Positions 54,561 through 64,000 of a DNA stretch of 64,000 nt are shown here, one piece after another (within the stretch, counting starts at the first letter, position 1; each line of letters begins with the position of its first letter). The position numbers were made by a program, and so were the translations under genes. The stretch is from Gautieria morchelliformis (Eukaryota > Basidiomycota > Agaricomycetes > Gomphales > Gomphaceae): positions 62,001 to 126,000 of the forward strand of contig WHVA01000114.1 in NCBI GenBank assembly GCA_015179125.1, in the 5' to 3' direction. Under the pieces are notes generated by a model, which had not been told where the DNA came from, made no database searches, and saw only the letters and a program-made list of their open reading frames with translations.

Positions 54561-55158
54561 TAACAGATCTGGGGGACGCACCATTAGAATGGCACATGCG
54601 GAGAATCGATACTCACTGCAGTGCTGGAGAAAACGCGTGGTTCCAGGTGCTATGGCAGAGCGGGGACAGGACTTGGCTCCCTTACCCGTCAGTCAGGCAC
54701 CTGGCCACGATTGATTCCTACCTTGAAGGGCAGGATGTTACATCAATAAGGGACCTGCCAAAGGGTACCGGTCAGCCACCACCGGATATAGAACAATTGA
54801 TAGACCTACCGGGCCTAGAAAGAGCGACAACCCCAATCGGCAACAATGTGATGACTTTGTTAGTACCGATCAATGGGTCTGACAATACATATAATATAAA
54901 ACAGTGCTGAAGCTTTGTGTGTCACTCACCCCTATGTCCACTGACAATGCGGCCGTCAGCGCTCCCCTCACCCCCGCTGCGTACCAGCTATGGCACAATA
55001 GCTTCGCACTGTACCAGCATGTGGGTGGACCCGATCCTGGGCCTCTGCCACAGGGCTACAAGACTTAGCTGGTGGCCCAATCATTCTACGTAGCAGACAA
55101 GCACCCCTGAGAGAACAACGAGGACGCAATCTCTGAAATATCTGAGGCATTTAGTAAC

Positions 55159-55842
55159 TTGGATTCAGTATCCCAGTACGTGGAAACAAACCTTGCCCCT
55201 GCGATACCACACACCACCCGTTCACCATCCATGGCCGCTGCGCACATGTACCTGCCAAGCTACTATGGTGTGCCGGTGTCCCAGACGCAGTCCCACCATT
55301 CCATGCCATACGGTTACCCCCCCAATCGCCACGCCGAAGGCTACTCCCCATACCACATGCCGCCTAGGCCGCACAGTAGACATGATATACCGGACGAATC
55401 CTTCATGGAACGTTTTGCCTCCTACAACTTGTTTCAGCAGATAAACGATAAGGCTGTGGCTACTTACAGCGCGGCCTTCGATCATGGCCAACAAGCCTAC
55501 AGAGGGGGACGACGAGGGAAAGGCAAGGGAAGGGGCACCTCCAATGGCCCCCCTCCAACAATGGATGGACCGCCACAGAAGGTGCAGAGGATGGGTGCGG
55601 GTCCTAGTCAGCCCACAGCCCCCCCCGCTGTAGCTCCTACTGCAGCCATCCCTCCTACCCCAGCCCAACAGATCGCAAGCACAAGCTCCCAGGAGCTGGG
55701 TCAGTCACCTACCTTACCAAGTGTTACTCTGACCACAGCTGACCAACGGGCCTTCAAACTCATAGTACAGAAACTGACCAACGGCGTTGCGGGCTTGGCT
55801 ACCAGTGCCATGACTGATGAGATGCAGGAAACTGCGGATTAG
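55159..55842 (+). CDS. Extra 3' ORF in element E, Pro-rich with RGG-like patch, unknown
   Basis: A 227-residue open frame just before the 3' LTR, where integrase would be expected. It begins MDSVSQYVETNLAPAIPHT. It has a His/Pro/Tyr-rich stretch, then FMERFASYNLFQQINDKAVATYSAAFDH, then a basic GGRRGKGKGRG patch. A long Pro/Ala region follows, and a helical C-terminus TADQRAFKLIVQKLTNGVAGL. The basic patch suggests nucleic-acid binding (inference). It has no stops although the rest of the element is full of them. I do not recognise a family, and it could also be a captured host fragment. Confidence 0.5.
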   Translation: MDSVSQYVETNLAPAIPHTTRSPSMAAAHMYLPSYYGVPVSQTQSHHSMPYGYPPNRHAEGYSPYHMPPRPHSRHDIPDESFMERFASYNLFQQINDKAVATYSAAFDHGQQAYRGGRRGKGKGRGTSNGPPPTMDGPPQKVQRMGAGPSQPTAPPAVAPTAAIPPTPAQQIASTSSQELGQSPTLPSVTLTTADQRAFKLIVQKLTNGVAGLATSAMTDEMQETAD

Positions 55843-55912
55843 GCAAACATGGTTAGTGACTCACAATTTGGCACATAAGGATGTTCACTACCTTGTAGCG
55901 AAGGAGGGCGAA

Positions 55913-56147
55913 TGTAAGGAACCAGGCTAGCTTACTAATGCTGACCCCTTACAGACTCTGACCAAACTAAAGATAGAACAAGGAAAACATATATAAGATC
56001 AGACCAATTACCTGTAAATATTCGAGACTCTTAGTACCACATATCAAACATTGACTTCAATTGGTTATCTCGAGTTCCACTTCCCTAAGAACTCGGTTTA
56101 CTCAGTCTGTCGCTATCGCTTTGAGCTCCGACTCCAACTTCCTCACA
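55913..56147 (+). repeat. 3' LTR of element E
   Basis: 235 bp, preceded by a purine tract and followed by the CATCC duplication. Confidence 0.85.
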
Positions 56148-56179
56148 CATCCCTAGTTGCATCCAGCTTAAGGGGGAAT

Positions 56180-56581
56180 GCTAGAGGGTTAGTAGGCTAG
56201 GGTGCACCATGCCATTATCTTATTATATAAGCCTTGCTAGAACATTGTTGCACCTCAGTGAATCTACTATTCACTGAGGTGAGTCTTACTTTCCTATAGA
56301 CAGACAGGTTAGCGATCTTTTTCAAGATCAGTCCAAATCCACGGTCAGTTGTTCGCTTGGCAAACAGCTGCAGGATAGTTCAAAAAGGTGTAAAGATGTG
56401 TGATCTTAAGACCTTGTGTATCACAAGGGCAGACAGAACTCAACCAATGAGTGGTATTCTAGATGCTACATAGTGACAGTACAAGGTAAGGATAAGATGG
56501 GGAACCACACCGTGGTTCCCATGCAACTATACAGTGGGTCCATGCAGTCCCACTGGTATTACCTAATATACTAATGTAACA
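56180..56581 (+). repeat. Element F: candidate copia-type LTR
   Basis: A purine tract CTTAAGGGGGAA is followed by TGCTAGAGGG. The stretch runs to ...TAATGTAACA. It contains the hairpin CCTCAGTGAAT...ATTCACTGAGG (about 56251-56278), like that of the copia LTRs. No partner LTR or site duplication was found, so the boundaries are tentative. Confidence 0.45.
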
Positions 56582-57161
56582 CTACCCTAGGGGCAATATT
56601 TACAGTCGGAGATTCAAATCACTTGGAAAGGTACAAGGAGCCACCTATGTTGGCCACGATGTCTTCAGGACTTACATGTCCTGGACCATGACTCCCAGTA
56701 GGTGTCATGCGACCCGACAACTTGTGCTCGCGTTTGCTCCACCACCCTCATCTCACGCACGATCACTCGGCTCACTGCGGGCCACCAAATGTTTGTCCTT
56801 GAATGTATGCTTCAAAATTGCAAGTACGACTCATTTTTAGTGCTCTTTGATGACATTCTTGAGCACTTTGTCGGTGCTCAAAGTTACTGATTATTGCCGT
56901 TTGCGTAAAAGGTACCGAAATCTAATGTCGGAGCAACACGCTTCTTATGCTCACTACTGCTGGTCACGTGGGTTAATGCAAAGAACCCTTAGCTCGGAAT
57001 GTTGTCGATAACATTAGTCATGCCGAGGGTCTAGTTCTGTAAGATCCCTGTAATTTGGGGTGGTGAACGGTCCGTGGCTGCATTCATCCGGCGGTCATGC
57101 ATGTTTCGCGGCTGAAGGAATATAAGCAAGCACTTTCGTAGTCAGGTCTTTACTCTCTGCT
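56582..57161. other. Intergenic, no gene seen
   Basis: The upstream region of the SMP-30 gene. It ends with GGAATATAAGC (about 57117), a plausible TATA box about 45 nt before the ATG. The rest is unassigned. Confidence 0.4.
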
Positions 57162-58453
57162 ATGGAGGAAGGAGCACCGAAGGAGGCTCCGGAATACGAC
57201 GTCAAGCTCTTATGCAAGACGCAGTGTGTCCTAGGTGAAAGTGCGTCCCTTCTTGCGACCCAAAGGAGCTCTTCACCGTTTATAGTCTAGGTCCGCTATA
57301 CGAGCCAGCAACGTCCATTCTGCATTTTGTGGATATTCTGAAGTACCAAGTAGCATGACGCTTCCGTAGCGAAGTGACTTGTCTTATGAACACCTTGATA
57401 GGTCCTGCATTACAATGTGCTCACCTCAGAGCTTACGATGGACCAGCTGGATCAACCTATTGGCTGCATTGCGTTCAGGCGCGACGGGAAAGGGGTGCGT
57501 CTTCCCTGCTTCAAGTTACCCAGACAGCCCTCAGATCCTACCACAGCTCGCCTATGCCGCCCATCGTGGCTTCGCTGTCCTTGAACCTGGGCCTCCGCCT
57601 CAGCTACGATATCTCTCCGAACCACTTCCGGAGTTCCAACGACCATACACGCGATTCAACGATGGGGCGTGTGATCTACGCGGACGCTTTGTAGCAGGGA
57701 CTATCTTCCACAGAGAAAAACCTGCTTTCAGCGGTGCGCTCTACAGCTTTGATCCCGAGACTGGAGAGAACAAGATTTTGGATGAGGATGGCATAACGGT
57801 GATTTCATTCCAGGGCGGCTGGAGTCATCCTCCCTGACCCGCCTTTTAGGACGCCAATGGCCTTGGCTGGAGCGCTGATAGCAAAACACTGTAAGCCACG
57901 CTATTTCTGTGCGTGGGTTTGAATGGACGTGACCTTGGAAACCACAGATACTTCACCAACTCACTGCTGAACCAGATCTATGCGTACGACTACGACCTTG
58001 CCACTGGCAACATCTCCAACAGACGTGTTTTTATCGACGCGATTGCGGAGGGTCTGCCATCGGGTACTTTCTGCGATGGCCTTTGCCTTGACGACGAGGG
58101 AGGAATATGGAGTGCGCGGTGGAACGGGGGGAGTATTGCACGATTCCGTGGCGAAGATGGCAGCCTGGACTTTGTGGTACACATCCCTGGCGCGCTAAAC
58201 GTTACCGCGTGCACGTTTGGTGGTGAGTGGCATTCCGCTTGAGTGGCACCTTTCACGGAGGGACGGTCCCCACTTGTACCTTCCAGGTCCGAACAACGAT
58301 TTGCTCTATGTGACGACGGCACATTGCAATGCGATTCCAGGCTCGGGTGATCCCACTAAGCAAGTCCTATATCCAGACTCGGGCAACCTCTTTGTGGTCG
58401 ATTTTCATGGCCGATACCGGGGCGGAAAGTGGCGGTTTGAGTTTGCGGGATAA
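57162..58453 (+). CDS. SMP-30/gluconolactonase/LRE-like protein, multi-exon
   Basis: A predicted metal-dependent lactonase/regucalcin-type six-bladed propeller acting on sugar lactones. Motifs are CKTQCVLGES with the metal-ligand Glu, then LHFVDIL, PIGCIAFRRDGKG, LAYAAHRGFAVLEPG, RFNDGACDLRGRFVAGT, DANGLGWSADSKTLYFTNS and GTFCDGLCLDDEGGIWSARW, all family landmarks. Introns consistent with these joins are GTGCGT...TTATAG (about 57241-57285), GTGCGT...CCACAG (about 57496-57547), GTGATT...TTTTAG (about 57799-57850), GTAAGC...CCACAG (about 57892-57948) and GTGAGT...TTCCAG (about 58222-58287). The stop at 58451-58453 follows WRFEFAG. One intron near 57340-57400 was not resolved in phase. Likely cytosolic, with no signal peptide visible. 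Confidence 0.82.
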
Positions 58454-58649
58454 GCTACGGCGCACGCTGCTACATGTTTTATGGCCGTCCAAATGAGATG
58501 TGGTTTCATTGTGTGTGAAGCTATGCGTGATGACCGGAGGAAATACATGAAGGGGGAATAATAATGCATACAGAGCAGAAAAGCAAATCATACAACGTGA
58601 TAACACACGTTGAGAAGAGAGAAAGCACGCTGGTTCCGATAAACTTGCC

Positions 58650-59807
58650 TCAGGTATGTGTACCTTCGGGGTCTTGGTTGTCCGGCTCCAGCCCCCCCTC
58701 CCAAGCGTAGTAACGCTCGCCAACGCGACCTTCTTCGTTCTCCGCACGTACCATCTCCTCCTCGTCCGGAACACGACTGGCAAATACGAGCCTAATCTCA
58801 CCTGCGAGAAATATCCTGCGCGGATCCATGGAGGCGCTACGGACGACCTTTTTGCGTGTACCCGTAAGGCTGCTGCCGCGTGAGACTGTGGCACCTTCGT
58901 TTGCGCTATGGCTTGATACTTCGCCATCATCACTTTCGACAGTGTCGTGCTCGACATTAGCCGACGTAATGGACGTCATGGTAAATTTAGAGAAAGGCCC
59001 ACGGTGGGTGACCGGATGCCCGGCGGAGTGTGCACGGGGCCGCTGTGGGGGCACCGGCGCCGACGGACATACAAACCTGAGGTGCACAGCGTATCTGATG
59101 ACCTCTTTCACCATGTCCTTCTCTCTATCCTTGTCCTTCTCATGGCCACTGTGATATTGCTCGGTGTGTGGTTCGTTGATAGCTTCGCCGTACCAGACGC
59201 GACGGAGTGGGGCTTGGGTGCCGGCCGGCATGTCTTTGAGGTCGTACGGCACGAGAAGAATCTTCATGATGGTCCCGAGTTGGTTTTTGATGACGAGCTG
59301 AACCTGGCCTTTTGGCGGGACGCGGTAACCACCCTCGGCCTGGTACATTTTGGTTTTGAGCTGCGGCGCATTGTCCAGATCGATCGTGCCAACCCAGGGA
59401 CCGGAGAGTTCGTAGAACTGTGCCTCGAACGGGAGCTGGAGCTTGGGGGGTACGAAGAAGTTGCGGAATGGAGGGAGAGCATTTATGGAGAGGGTAAGTG
59501 TGAATGGGCTTGGGGGAGACGCAGGTCCAGCCATGCGACCGGAGAGGAGAGAATGCTTGTATGAGCCCAAGAGAGGGGATGAAATTGGAGACGTGCACGC
59601 TGAGCCGCCGTTTGAGGTGTGGTGGGAGAAACGGCGACGACGGGAAGATGAGCGGGAGAGGGACGACGCTGAGGACGGGGGATCGCTGGCATGTGGATCA
59701 TGAGACGAGGTATCGAGCGGGGTTAGTCGCAGAGACTCGATGTTGAGCTCGCGAGCAAGGGGACTGGGATCTGTATGCGATCGATCGGTAAGGGCAAGGA
59801 GCGACAA
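58650..59807 (-). CDS. Atos/FAM214-like conserved-domain protein
   Basis: A single-exon protein of 385 residues. After a Ser/Arg-rich N-terminus (phosphorylation-prone; SRSSSRRRRFSHH) it has the Atos signature: SYKHSLLSGRMAGPASPP (about 80-98), then KLQLPFEAQFYELSGPWVGTIDL, then PPKGQVQLVIKNQLGTIMKILLVPYDLKDMPAG. The C-terminal block has VIRYAVHLRFVCPS and FLAGEIRLVFASRVPD. Animal Atos proteins are nuclear transcription regulators. Fungal homologues are poorly studied. Intact, convergent with the SMP-30 gene. The opposite-strand frames are shadows. Confidence 0.85.
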   Translation of the reverse strand: MSLLALTDRSHTDPSPLARELNIESLRLTPLDTSSHDPHASDPPSSASSLSRSSSRRRRFSHHTSNGGSACTSPISSPLLGSYKHSLLSGRMAGPASPPSPFTLTLSINALPPFRNFFVPPKLQLPFEAQFYELSGPWVGTIDLDNAPQLKTKMYQAEGGYRVPPKGQVQLVIKNQLGTIMKILLVPYDLKDMPAGTQAPLRRVWYGEAINEPHTEQYHSGHEKDKDREKDMVKEVIRYAVHLRFVCPSAPVPPQRPRAHSAGHPVTHRGPFSKFTMTSITSANVEHDTVESDDGEVSSHSANEGATVSRGSSLTGTRKKVVRSASMDPRRIFLAGEIRLVFASRVPDEEEMVRAENEEGRVGERYYAWEGGLEPDNQDPEGTHT

Positions 59808-60195
59808 TTACATATGAGGCTTACGGGTGCTGCGAGGGGGCCCATCGTGGCTGATCGCGCGAGGGTGCATGGAGCACGCTGGGGACGTCGTCGTCGTCGT
59901 CAAGGTGGGAGCGGAGGAGAAGAAACGGTGGGAGTCGTGGGCTACTTAAGCCTCCCAAGGCTTGCAGAAAGCAAGGGTCCCATAAATCTGCCGCGGTCAC
60001 GTGGGCACATCTGCAGCTGACCAGCGTCGAATTACATCACTTCTTACAGTAAGTTTCGACAGTTTCGACGTCGTGCAAAATGGTTTGTAGGTATCAAGAA
60101 TGGTGCGAGATAGAACAAGCACTACATATGTACTTATAGATTCGTAGTACTAGACGTATGGCATCCAGTTGCGACGGCAAAGGCCGCCACCGTAA

Positions 60196-60954
60196 TCACC
60201 GACCAAAGATTCGGAAGCCAGATGCTTGCCCCGATATGAAGTCAATCATGATCCTTGCGCACATCAGGTCCGACTCGTCATTGTTGTAGGCTTTGACGTC
60301 AACGTTGAACCTGGCTGCAAGTACCCGTCAGCCAGCGGCAAGTGCAGCACACAAGAACGCACCGCGAGGAATCTCCCAGGGCAATGCCACCTTCTGTACC
60401 ACGTCGTAGTCTCCAGGCTCTACAGGGCATTGTAGCGTTGCGTTGGCATTCTTACTGGGGCAGAAATTCGTGTGAACTTATTAGGGGCTACCTTCGACAC
60501 TGTGCGCACTTACGCCTCTTCGCAAATATCGAAGGTCTTGGATAAAAGCTTGATCAACCCCAACTTGACGGTGACATCCGCCGTTGCACCGTCCTGTAGA
60601 CATGCCCATGAGAATCAAGTGCTGGGCCTGGACGGAAAAGCATACCTCGATAGTCCTGCTGACGTATCCCGAAGCAGTAACGGTGAGCTCGTCGCCTGGT
60701 TTGGGGGGGTCCGGAGAGATCTTTAGTGACTTTACTTCTATGACATCTGTGGGTAAGCCTGAGGCAAGCGCCGTCAGCGCCATGATGATTGGACAGCCAT
60801 GACAGGGAGACTGGCCGCAGTCGCTCCACGACCAAGAGTTGGAGATATGGGGGCCTGAAGGCGCGAGGAGGGTCTGTTCGTCAGGCGAGGGCAACGCAGA
60901 AACGAATAGGGCGAGGTATACGGAGAAAAGACAAAGGGAAAGGATGCGGGACAT
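60196..60954 (-). CDS. NPC2: ML-domain lipid transfer protein (NPC2 / PG-PI transfer type)
   Basis: Secreted or vacuolar sterol/phospholipid-binding protein. A signal peptide MSRILSLCLFSVYLALFVSA starts it. Then come WSWSDCG and LPTDVIEVKSLKISPDPPKPGDELTV. After an intron (ending CTACAG at about 60602) comes DGATADVTVKLGLIKLLSK then TFDICEEA. The third part has NATLQCPVEPGDYDVVQKVALPWEIP, and after intron GTGCGT...TTGCAG it ends DLMCARIMIDFIS...FRIFGR with TGA. The conserved Cys of the ML fold are present. Between SDCG and LPTD lie 57 in-frame nt that most homologues lack. They could be a GC-AG intron or a real 19-residue insert. Start chosen for the signal peptide. Confidence 0.83.
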
Positions 60955-61075
60955 GGTAGGCAGGTCGAATGCTGACTCAGCCCTACTTTGTCGGCTCGCA
61001 GTCGGTTGCTAGCACAGCTTGCTACGTCTTCTCTCACCACCACCCCCTGCTTATCCCTTAGCTTGCCGTTCGCCA

Positions 61076-62196
61076 TGCGGCTCATCAAGGAGTACTGCTG
61101 TTGTGCTATTCCTCTCCTCAACGTTGGCATCTACACCACACTCACAGAGCAGTTCGTGGTCTCCGTCACAGCAGCCATCTTAGCTCTCGTCACTCCCCCT
61201 AGTACGTGTCCCCCCTTTCTCCTATGTGGCACACGATTCAATGATTGTCTTAGTCGTCGGGGCCTCAGTGCCCAGTTTCGTCCCTATTGTGTTTGCGGCA
61301 CTATGCTTCGTCGCGGCAGCAGTGCAGCTACTCGGATTCATGGCCGTATTCAGAGCACGTCCCGTCCGTGAATTGTGTGACTTGTCCCTTACCTTTCATA
61401 CAGGAGTCGACCATCACATTCCGACGTTACACCACACTTCATCTATTTATTGTCACAGCCATATTCGCTTTCTCCGCAGTCTTCATCGGTATCTCTGCTT
61501 CAAAGCACAGCACAGCTACAACCAACTGCATAGCAACTTTCTTCCCGACAGATCCTACGTCTGTATCTTTCTTATCGCTACTTCCAGCATCTCTGCTCAC
61601 GCCCGCATAGCGTGACAACCACGGCCCTCACAGGTTCCCAAAATGAAGGCAGACTTCTCTGCAACATCTTCACATGGGTTGGATTAGGCACATTAGGTGG
61701 TCTATGGTTGGTTCTCGGCATATTTCACGTGAGTCACCCATGTCCCGCCCTGTCTACGGCCCTTACTCCTGTAAAGGCCTACCTCTTCTTCGTTATCTCT
61801 GGATACGGCTCCAGTCAGCGCGCCGACCACTCAAAATACTATTCTCTCTATTCCATCAACTCCTATCCCGGCCCCACCAATGAGCCACACCCGTCTTTCC
61901 TCCCGCCAGACCACATAGGCATGCAGAATATGGGACATGGGGGCGATGCCTGGGATGCACGCGACAGCATGGACAACGTCGGCTTTGAGAAGCCGCAAGC
62001 GTACAACCCTAACCCTGCGACATACGCCCCGCCACACCGCCAAGCCTCAGACGCCACTTTGTACCCCGGTGCTGCCCGTACAATGTCGCCCGCCCCGACA
62101 GCTGCGTATCAGACCGCGTACGATGATCCGTACTATAGCAGCAACGCCCCGCCGATGGGCAGACCGGAGCCCAATATGAGATATTCCGGTCAGTGA
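61076..62196 (+). CDS. Four-TM membrane protein, fungal, unknown function
   Basis: Spliced gene starting MRLIKEYCCCAIPLLNVGIYT. Hydrophobic segments are LLNVGIYTTLTEQFVVSVTA..., SFVPIVFAALCFVAAAVQLL, LHLFIVTAIFAFSAVFIG and GLGTLGGLWLVLGIF followed by AYLFFVISGYG, giving four or five membrane spans. The Cys-rich N-terminus could be palmitoylated. The cytosolic tail (about 110 residues) is rich in Pro, Tyr and Ser with PPHR, YDDPYYSS and a final MRYSGQ. Introns with GT-AG ends lie near 61201-61253, 61360-61403, 61570-61630 and 61729-61777. It resembles tetraspan fungal proteins with a Tyr-rich tail. I cannot assign a function. Confidence 0.7.
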
Positions 62197-62938
62197 GCGT
62201 GTACATGGAGTGATGGGACGAATTGCCGGATCTAATATGTTCCATCCTCGCTCGTCATTCGTCTTGAGGGCTGTCGCATAGCCGAGGGCTCGTTCCATCG
62301 AAAAACGCAGATGACACCTGCGCCTCAGGAGCAACTCTACGCGGATGGCGTCGATCAGCGTTTTGTTGCGCCACGCTAGGCACGGCTTTATCATTCTCTC
62401 ACATATTTATCCTCTCCCATGAAACCCGCTTGCTCGCCACTCATCGTTCAGTTTGCTCTTCACGAACCCTCGGACCTTTTACTGGCCATTGTATAAATAG
62501 ATACCGTTTAATACAGCATGCAGTAAAGCAACGCTGTCGTTTATGTAAGGTTGGTTGACTTTAACCATCATAAAATTCTGGACTCTGGATCAAGTTACAT
62601 TACGTATACAGCACCAATGACACGGTTGATCTAAGCAGTGGAGATAATCATAAAGAATACAGCTGCAACATCTGCCCACAAGCAAGGTATCTTGCTTTTT
62701 GAATCGAGGGTCAGCTCCAACCGAATAACAGCTGTTACACAAGCCTGCCGACATAGGCGAAGAACATACCACTTGCCCATGCTCGCTGAAGGAACGTAAA
62801 AGTGCACGGCCGCTGTAGTCGATGTTTCCAGCTCTTCGTGCAAGCTTTAGGACTGGGCTCAGTGACTGCACGCGGCGGTTGCCGGCTGCCGCCGTGGGCT
62901 CGGCACGGTTACCGATCGTGGTCACTTTTCTGACAACC
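62197..62938. other. Intergenic, no separate gene supported
   Basis: 3' region of the membrane-protein gene and the promoter of the ACP gene. Frames here are antisense shadows without domains. An in-frame upstream ATG at 62822 exists but gives an atypical, too long leader for ACP. Confidence 0.4.
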
Positions 62939-63471
62939 ATGTTCAGAGCCATCCTACACACTGCACGCACCCCACGTGCACTCACCATGGTCCCCAGGTT
63001 ATCGAGACCGGCACCACTGCTTCCCCGCCCGCAGCGGGTCGCCTTCTCTGCTGCTGCAGGCCTTTCGAAAGAAGACGTCAAAGCGCGGATTACAGACGTC
63101 TTGAAGTCATTCGAAAAAGTGACTCCCGACAAGGTTGGTGTTAGTGTAACACGTGGAACTGATTGAGCTTATTCCATGCCACGTAGGTTCAGGAGAGCTC
63201 GTCTTTCACTGAGGACCTAGGTTTGGACAGTCTGGACACTGTCGAGGTGTTAATGGCCGTCGAAGAGGTTCGTCGCGAGCCTCCAGTTCTTGAACCCAAG
63301 TCATGATTTTGTTCAGGAGTTTGGCATTGAAATTCCAGATGAGGAGGCTGACGAGATCAAGACAGTCCAACAAGGTTCAAAAAATGAATTTTCTTCCAGA
63401 CCCCTTTTCCTGTAGCTGATATTCTCTATATAGCTATCGACTACATAGCAAAAACCCCTGAAGCCCATTAG
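62939..63471 (+). CDS. ACP1: Mitochondrial acyl carrier protein
   Basis: Carries acyl chains for mitochondrial type II fatty acid (octanoate/lipoate) synthesis and is also a complex I subunit. An Arg/Ala-rich targeting peptide (MFRAILHTARTPRAL...) of about 45 residues precedes SKEDVKARITDVLKSFEKV. The carrier motif EDLGLDSLDTVEVLMAVEE has the Ser that receives phosphopantetheine. It is followed by FGIEIPDEEADEIKTVQQ and AIDYIAKTPEAH with TAG. Three introns: GTTGGT...ACGTAG (about 63135-63186), one ending TTCAG near 63316 and one ending ATATAG near 63434. I chose the ATG at 62939 because it gives a normal presequence. Confidence 0.9.
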
Positions 63472-63831
63472 GTAGGTCGACTTGCGCATGTGGTCGACTG
63501 TCCTTATTCATCCCTTCCAGAAAATATACAACTGACAAGCGAAGATGTAAAGGAACCAGACGTGGGGTTTACCGTATGAAATGAATGGCGGCAAACCCGA
63601 CCTTGGTATCTTACGCTGGTAGTCTTACACCACGGCTGGTGAACGCAGATCACGTAGTTAGGTCTAGGAAATAAACCTCCGGCCTAGCGATGGTTTCGTT
63701 GAGCGTCACATCTAGGTTTTACTTGAAGAATATTCAAAGCTAAGCAGAGCAAGAGTTACGCGAACGCTCTAAGCCGAGCGTTGTCTTTATTGAATCAACT
63801 TTCCGAGTCAATTTGGTGTCCGCTGTACCAT
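63472..63831. other. Intergenic, no gene seen
   Basis: The region between the convergent ACP gene and the partial minus-strand gene. No coding frame was recognised. Confidence 0.4.
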
Positions 63832-64000
63832 CTACTCCACCTTCTTTCCCTCCTTCCAAAACAATTGCTTCATCGCAAGTGCGACGACCTTTTCACCCAT
63901 TCCCACTGGAAGCGCTCCAGCGGCCCACTGACTAACAGCGTGATTCACATAGGGCGCGATCCGCCGCCTGTTACATCCAATCCTATCCACCACTGCCCTA
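63832..64000 (-). CDS. 3' end of an unidentified gene (partial)
   Basis: An open frame enters from beyond the window and reads RIAPYVNHAVSQWAAGALP, then MGEKVVALAMKQLFWKEGK, and ends KKVE with TAG (63832-63834). The amphipathic helical C-terminus is plausible coding sequence in codon pattern. No family was recognised from about 56 residues. Confidence 0.4.
   Translation of the reverse strand, partial: RAVVDRIGCNRRRIAPYVNHAVSQWAAGALPVGMGEKVVALAMKQLFWKEGKKVE

Larger units (their letters stand above)
48865..56147 (+). mobile_element. Element E: decayed Ty3-like retrotransposon without integrase
   Basis: LTRs are 48865-49109 and 55913-56147 (TGTAAGGAACC...CTCACA), with the target-site duplication CATCC at 48860-48864 and 56148-56152. 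The purine tract AAGGAGGGCGAA precedes the 3' LTR. The interior has gag, a CCHC knuckle, protease, RT and RNase H, broken by many frameshifts and by a solo LTR (53474-53863). No integrase motif follows RNase H. Instead there is an unrelated Pro/RGG-rich frame at 55159-55842. Confidence 0.85.

Noticed and set aside
59140..59598. Frames opposite and out of frame with the Atos-like gene
   Set aside because: The Atos frame has clear family motifs; the others are shadows.

Overview
The window is nuclear DNA of a filamentous fungus, most likely a basidiomycete of the Agaricomycetes. The signs are host genes with many short (about 45-80 nt) GT-AG introns, a single-module adenylation-thiolation-reductase gene, an SRPK-like kinase of the HGDLTSSN type, Tad-like LINEs with an RNase H domain, chromodomain Ty3 elements and Ty1/copia elements. 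No bacterial gene organisation, CRISPR array or rRNA gene is visible.

Layout. (1) Bases 1-22,556 are a four-level nest of retrotransposons, all read on the minus strand. A 5'-truncated LINE (LINE-2; direct repeats GCGTGTGG) holds a Ty3 chromovirus (element A; GGTCC). A holds a gag-only LTR element (element B; GGTGG), and the 5' LTR of B holds a near full-length LINE (LINE-1; TGTATTAG). Removing each insert rejoins the interrupted element. (2) 22,947-27,301 is an apparently intact adenylate-forming reductase gene (minus). (3) 27,400-34,760 holds a MITE-like inverted-repeat element, a decayed kinase gene, two weak small-gene candidates, a 35-bp hairpin and tandem duplications. (4) 34,764-56,581 is a second transposon block: a solo copia LTR that breaks a gene, a second B copy cut short by an intact Ty1/copia element, a Ty3-like element C lacking its 3' half, pol debris (D), a decayed Ty3 element E carrying its own solo LTR, and a third copia-type LTR (F). 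(5) 57,162-64,000 is ordinary gene-dense DNA: an SMP-30/gluconolactonase, an Atos/FAM214 protein, an NPC2-type ML-domain protein, a tetraspan membrane protein, a mitochondrial acyl carrier protein and the 3' end of one more gene.

Two observations stand out. Elements A, B and C all carry a 10-11 nt stretch lying exactly 2 nt (GT) after the 5' LTR. It is the perfect reverse complement of a site inside the LTR 33-34 nt downstream of a TATA box. This is the arrangement expected for Tf1-type self-primed reverse transcription. Element B, which lacks pol, also carries an antisense gene with several canonical introns and a Cys-rich motif. Antisense is the only orientation in which introns would survive passage through the element's genomic RNA. 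All boundaries and frames were read by eye, and exon joins in decayed genes are approximate.
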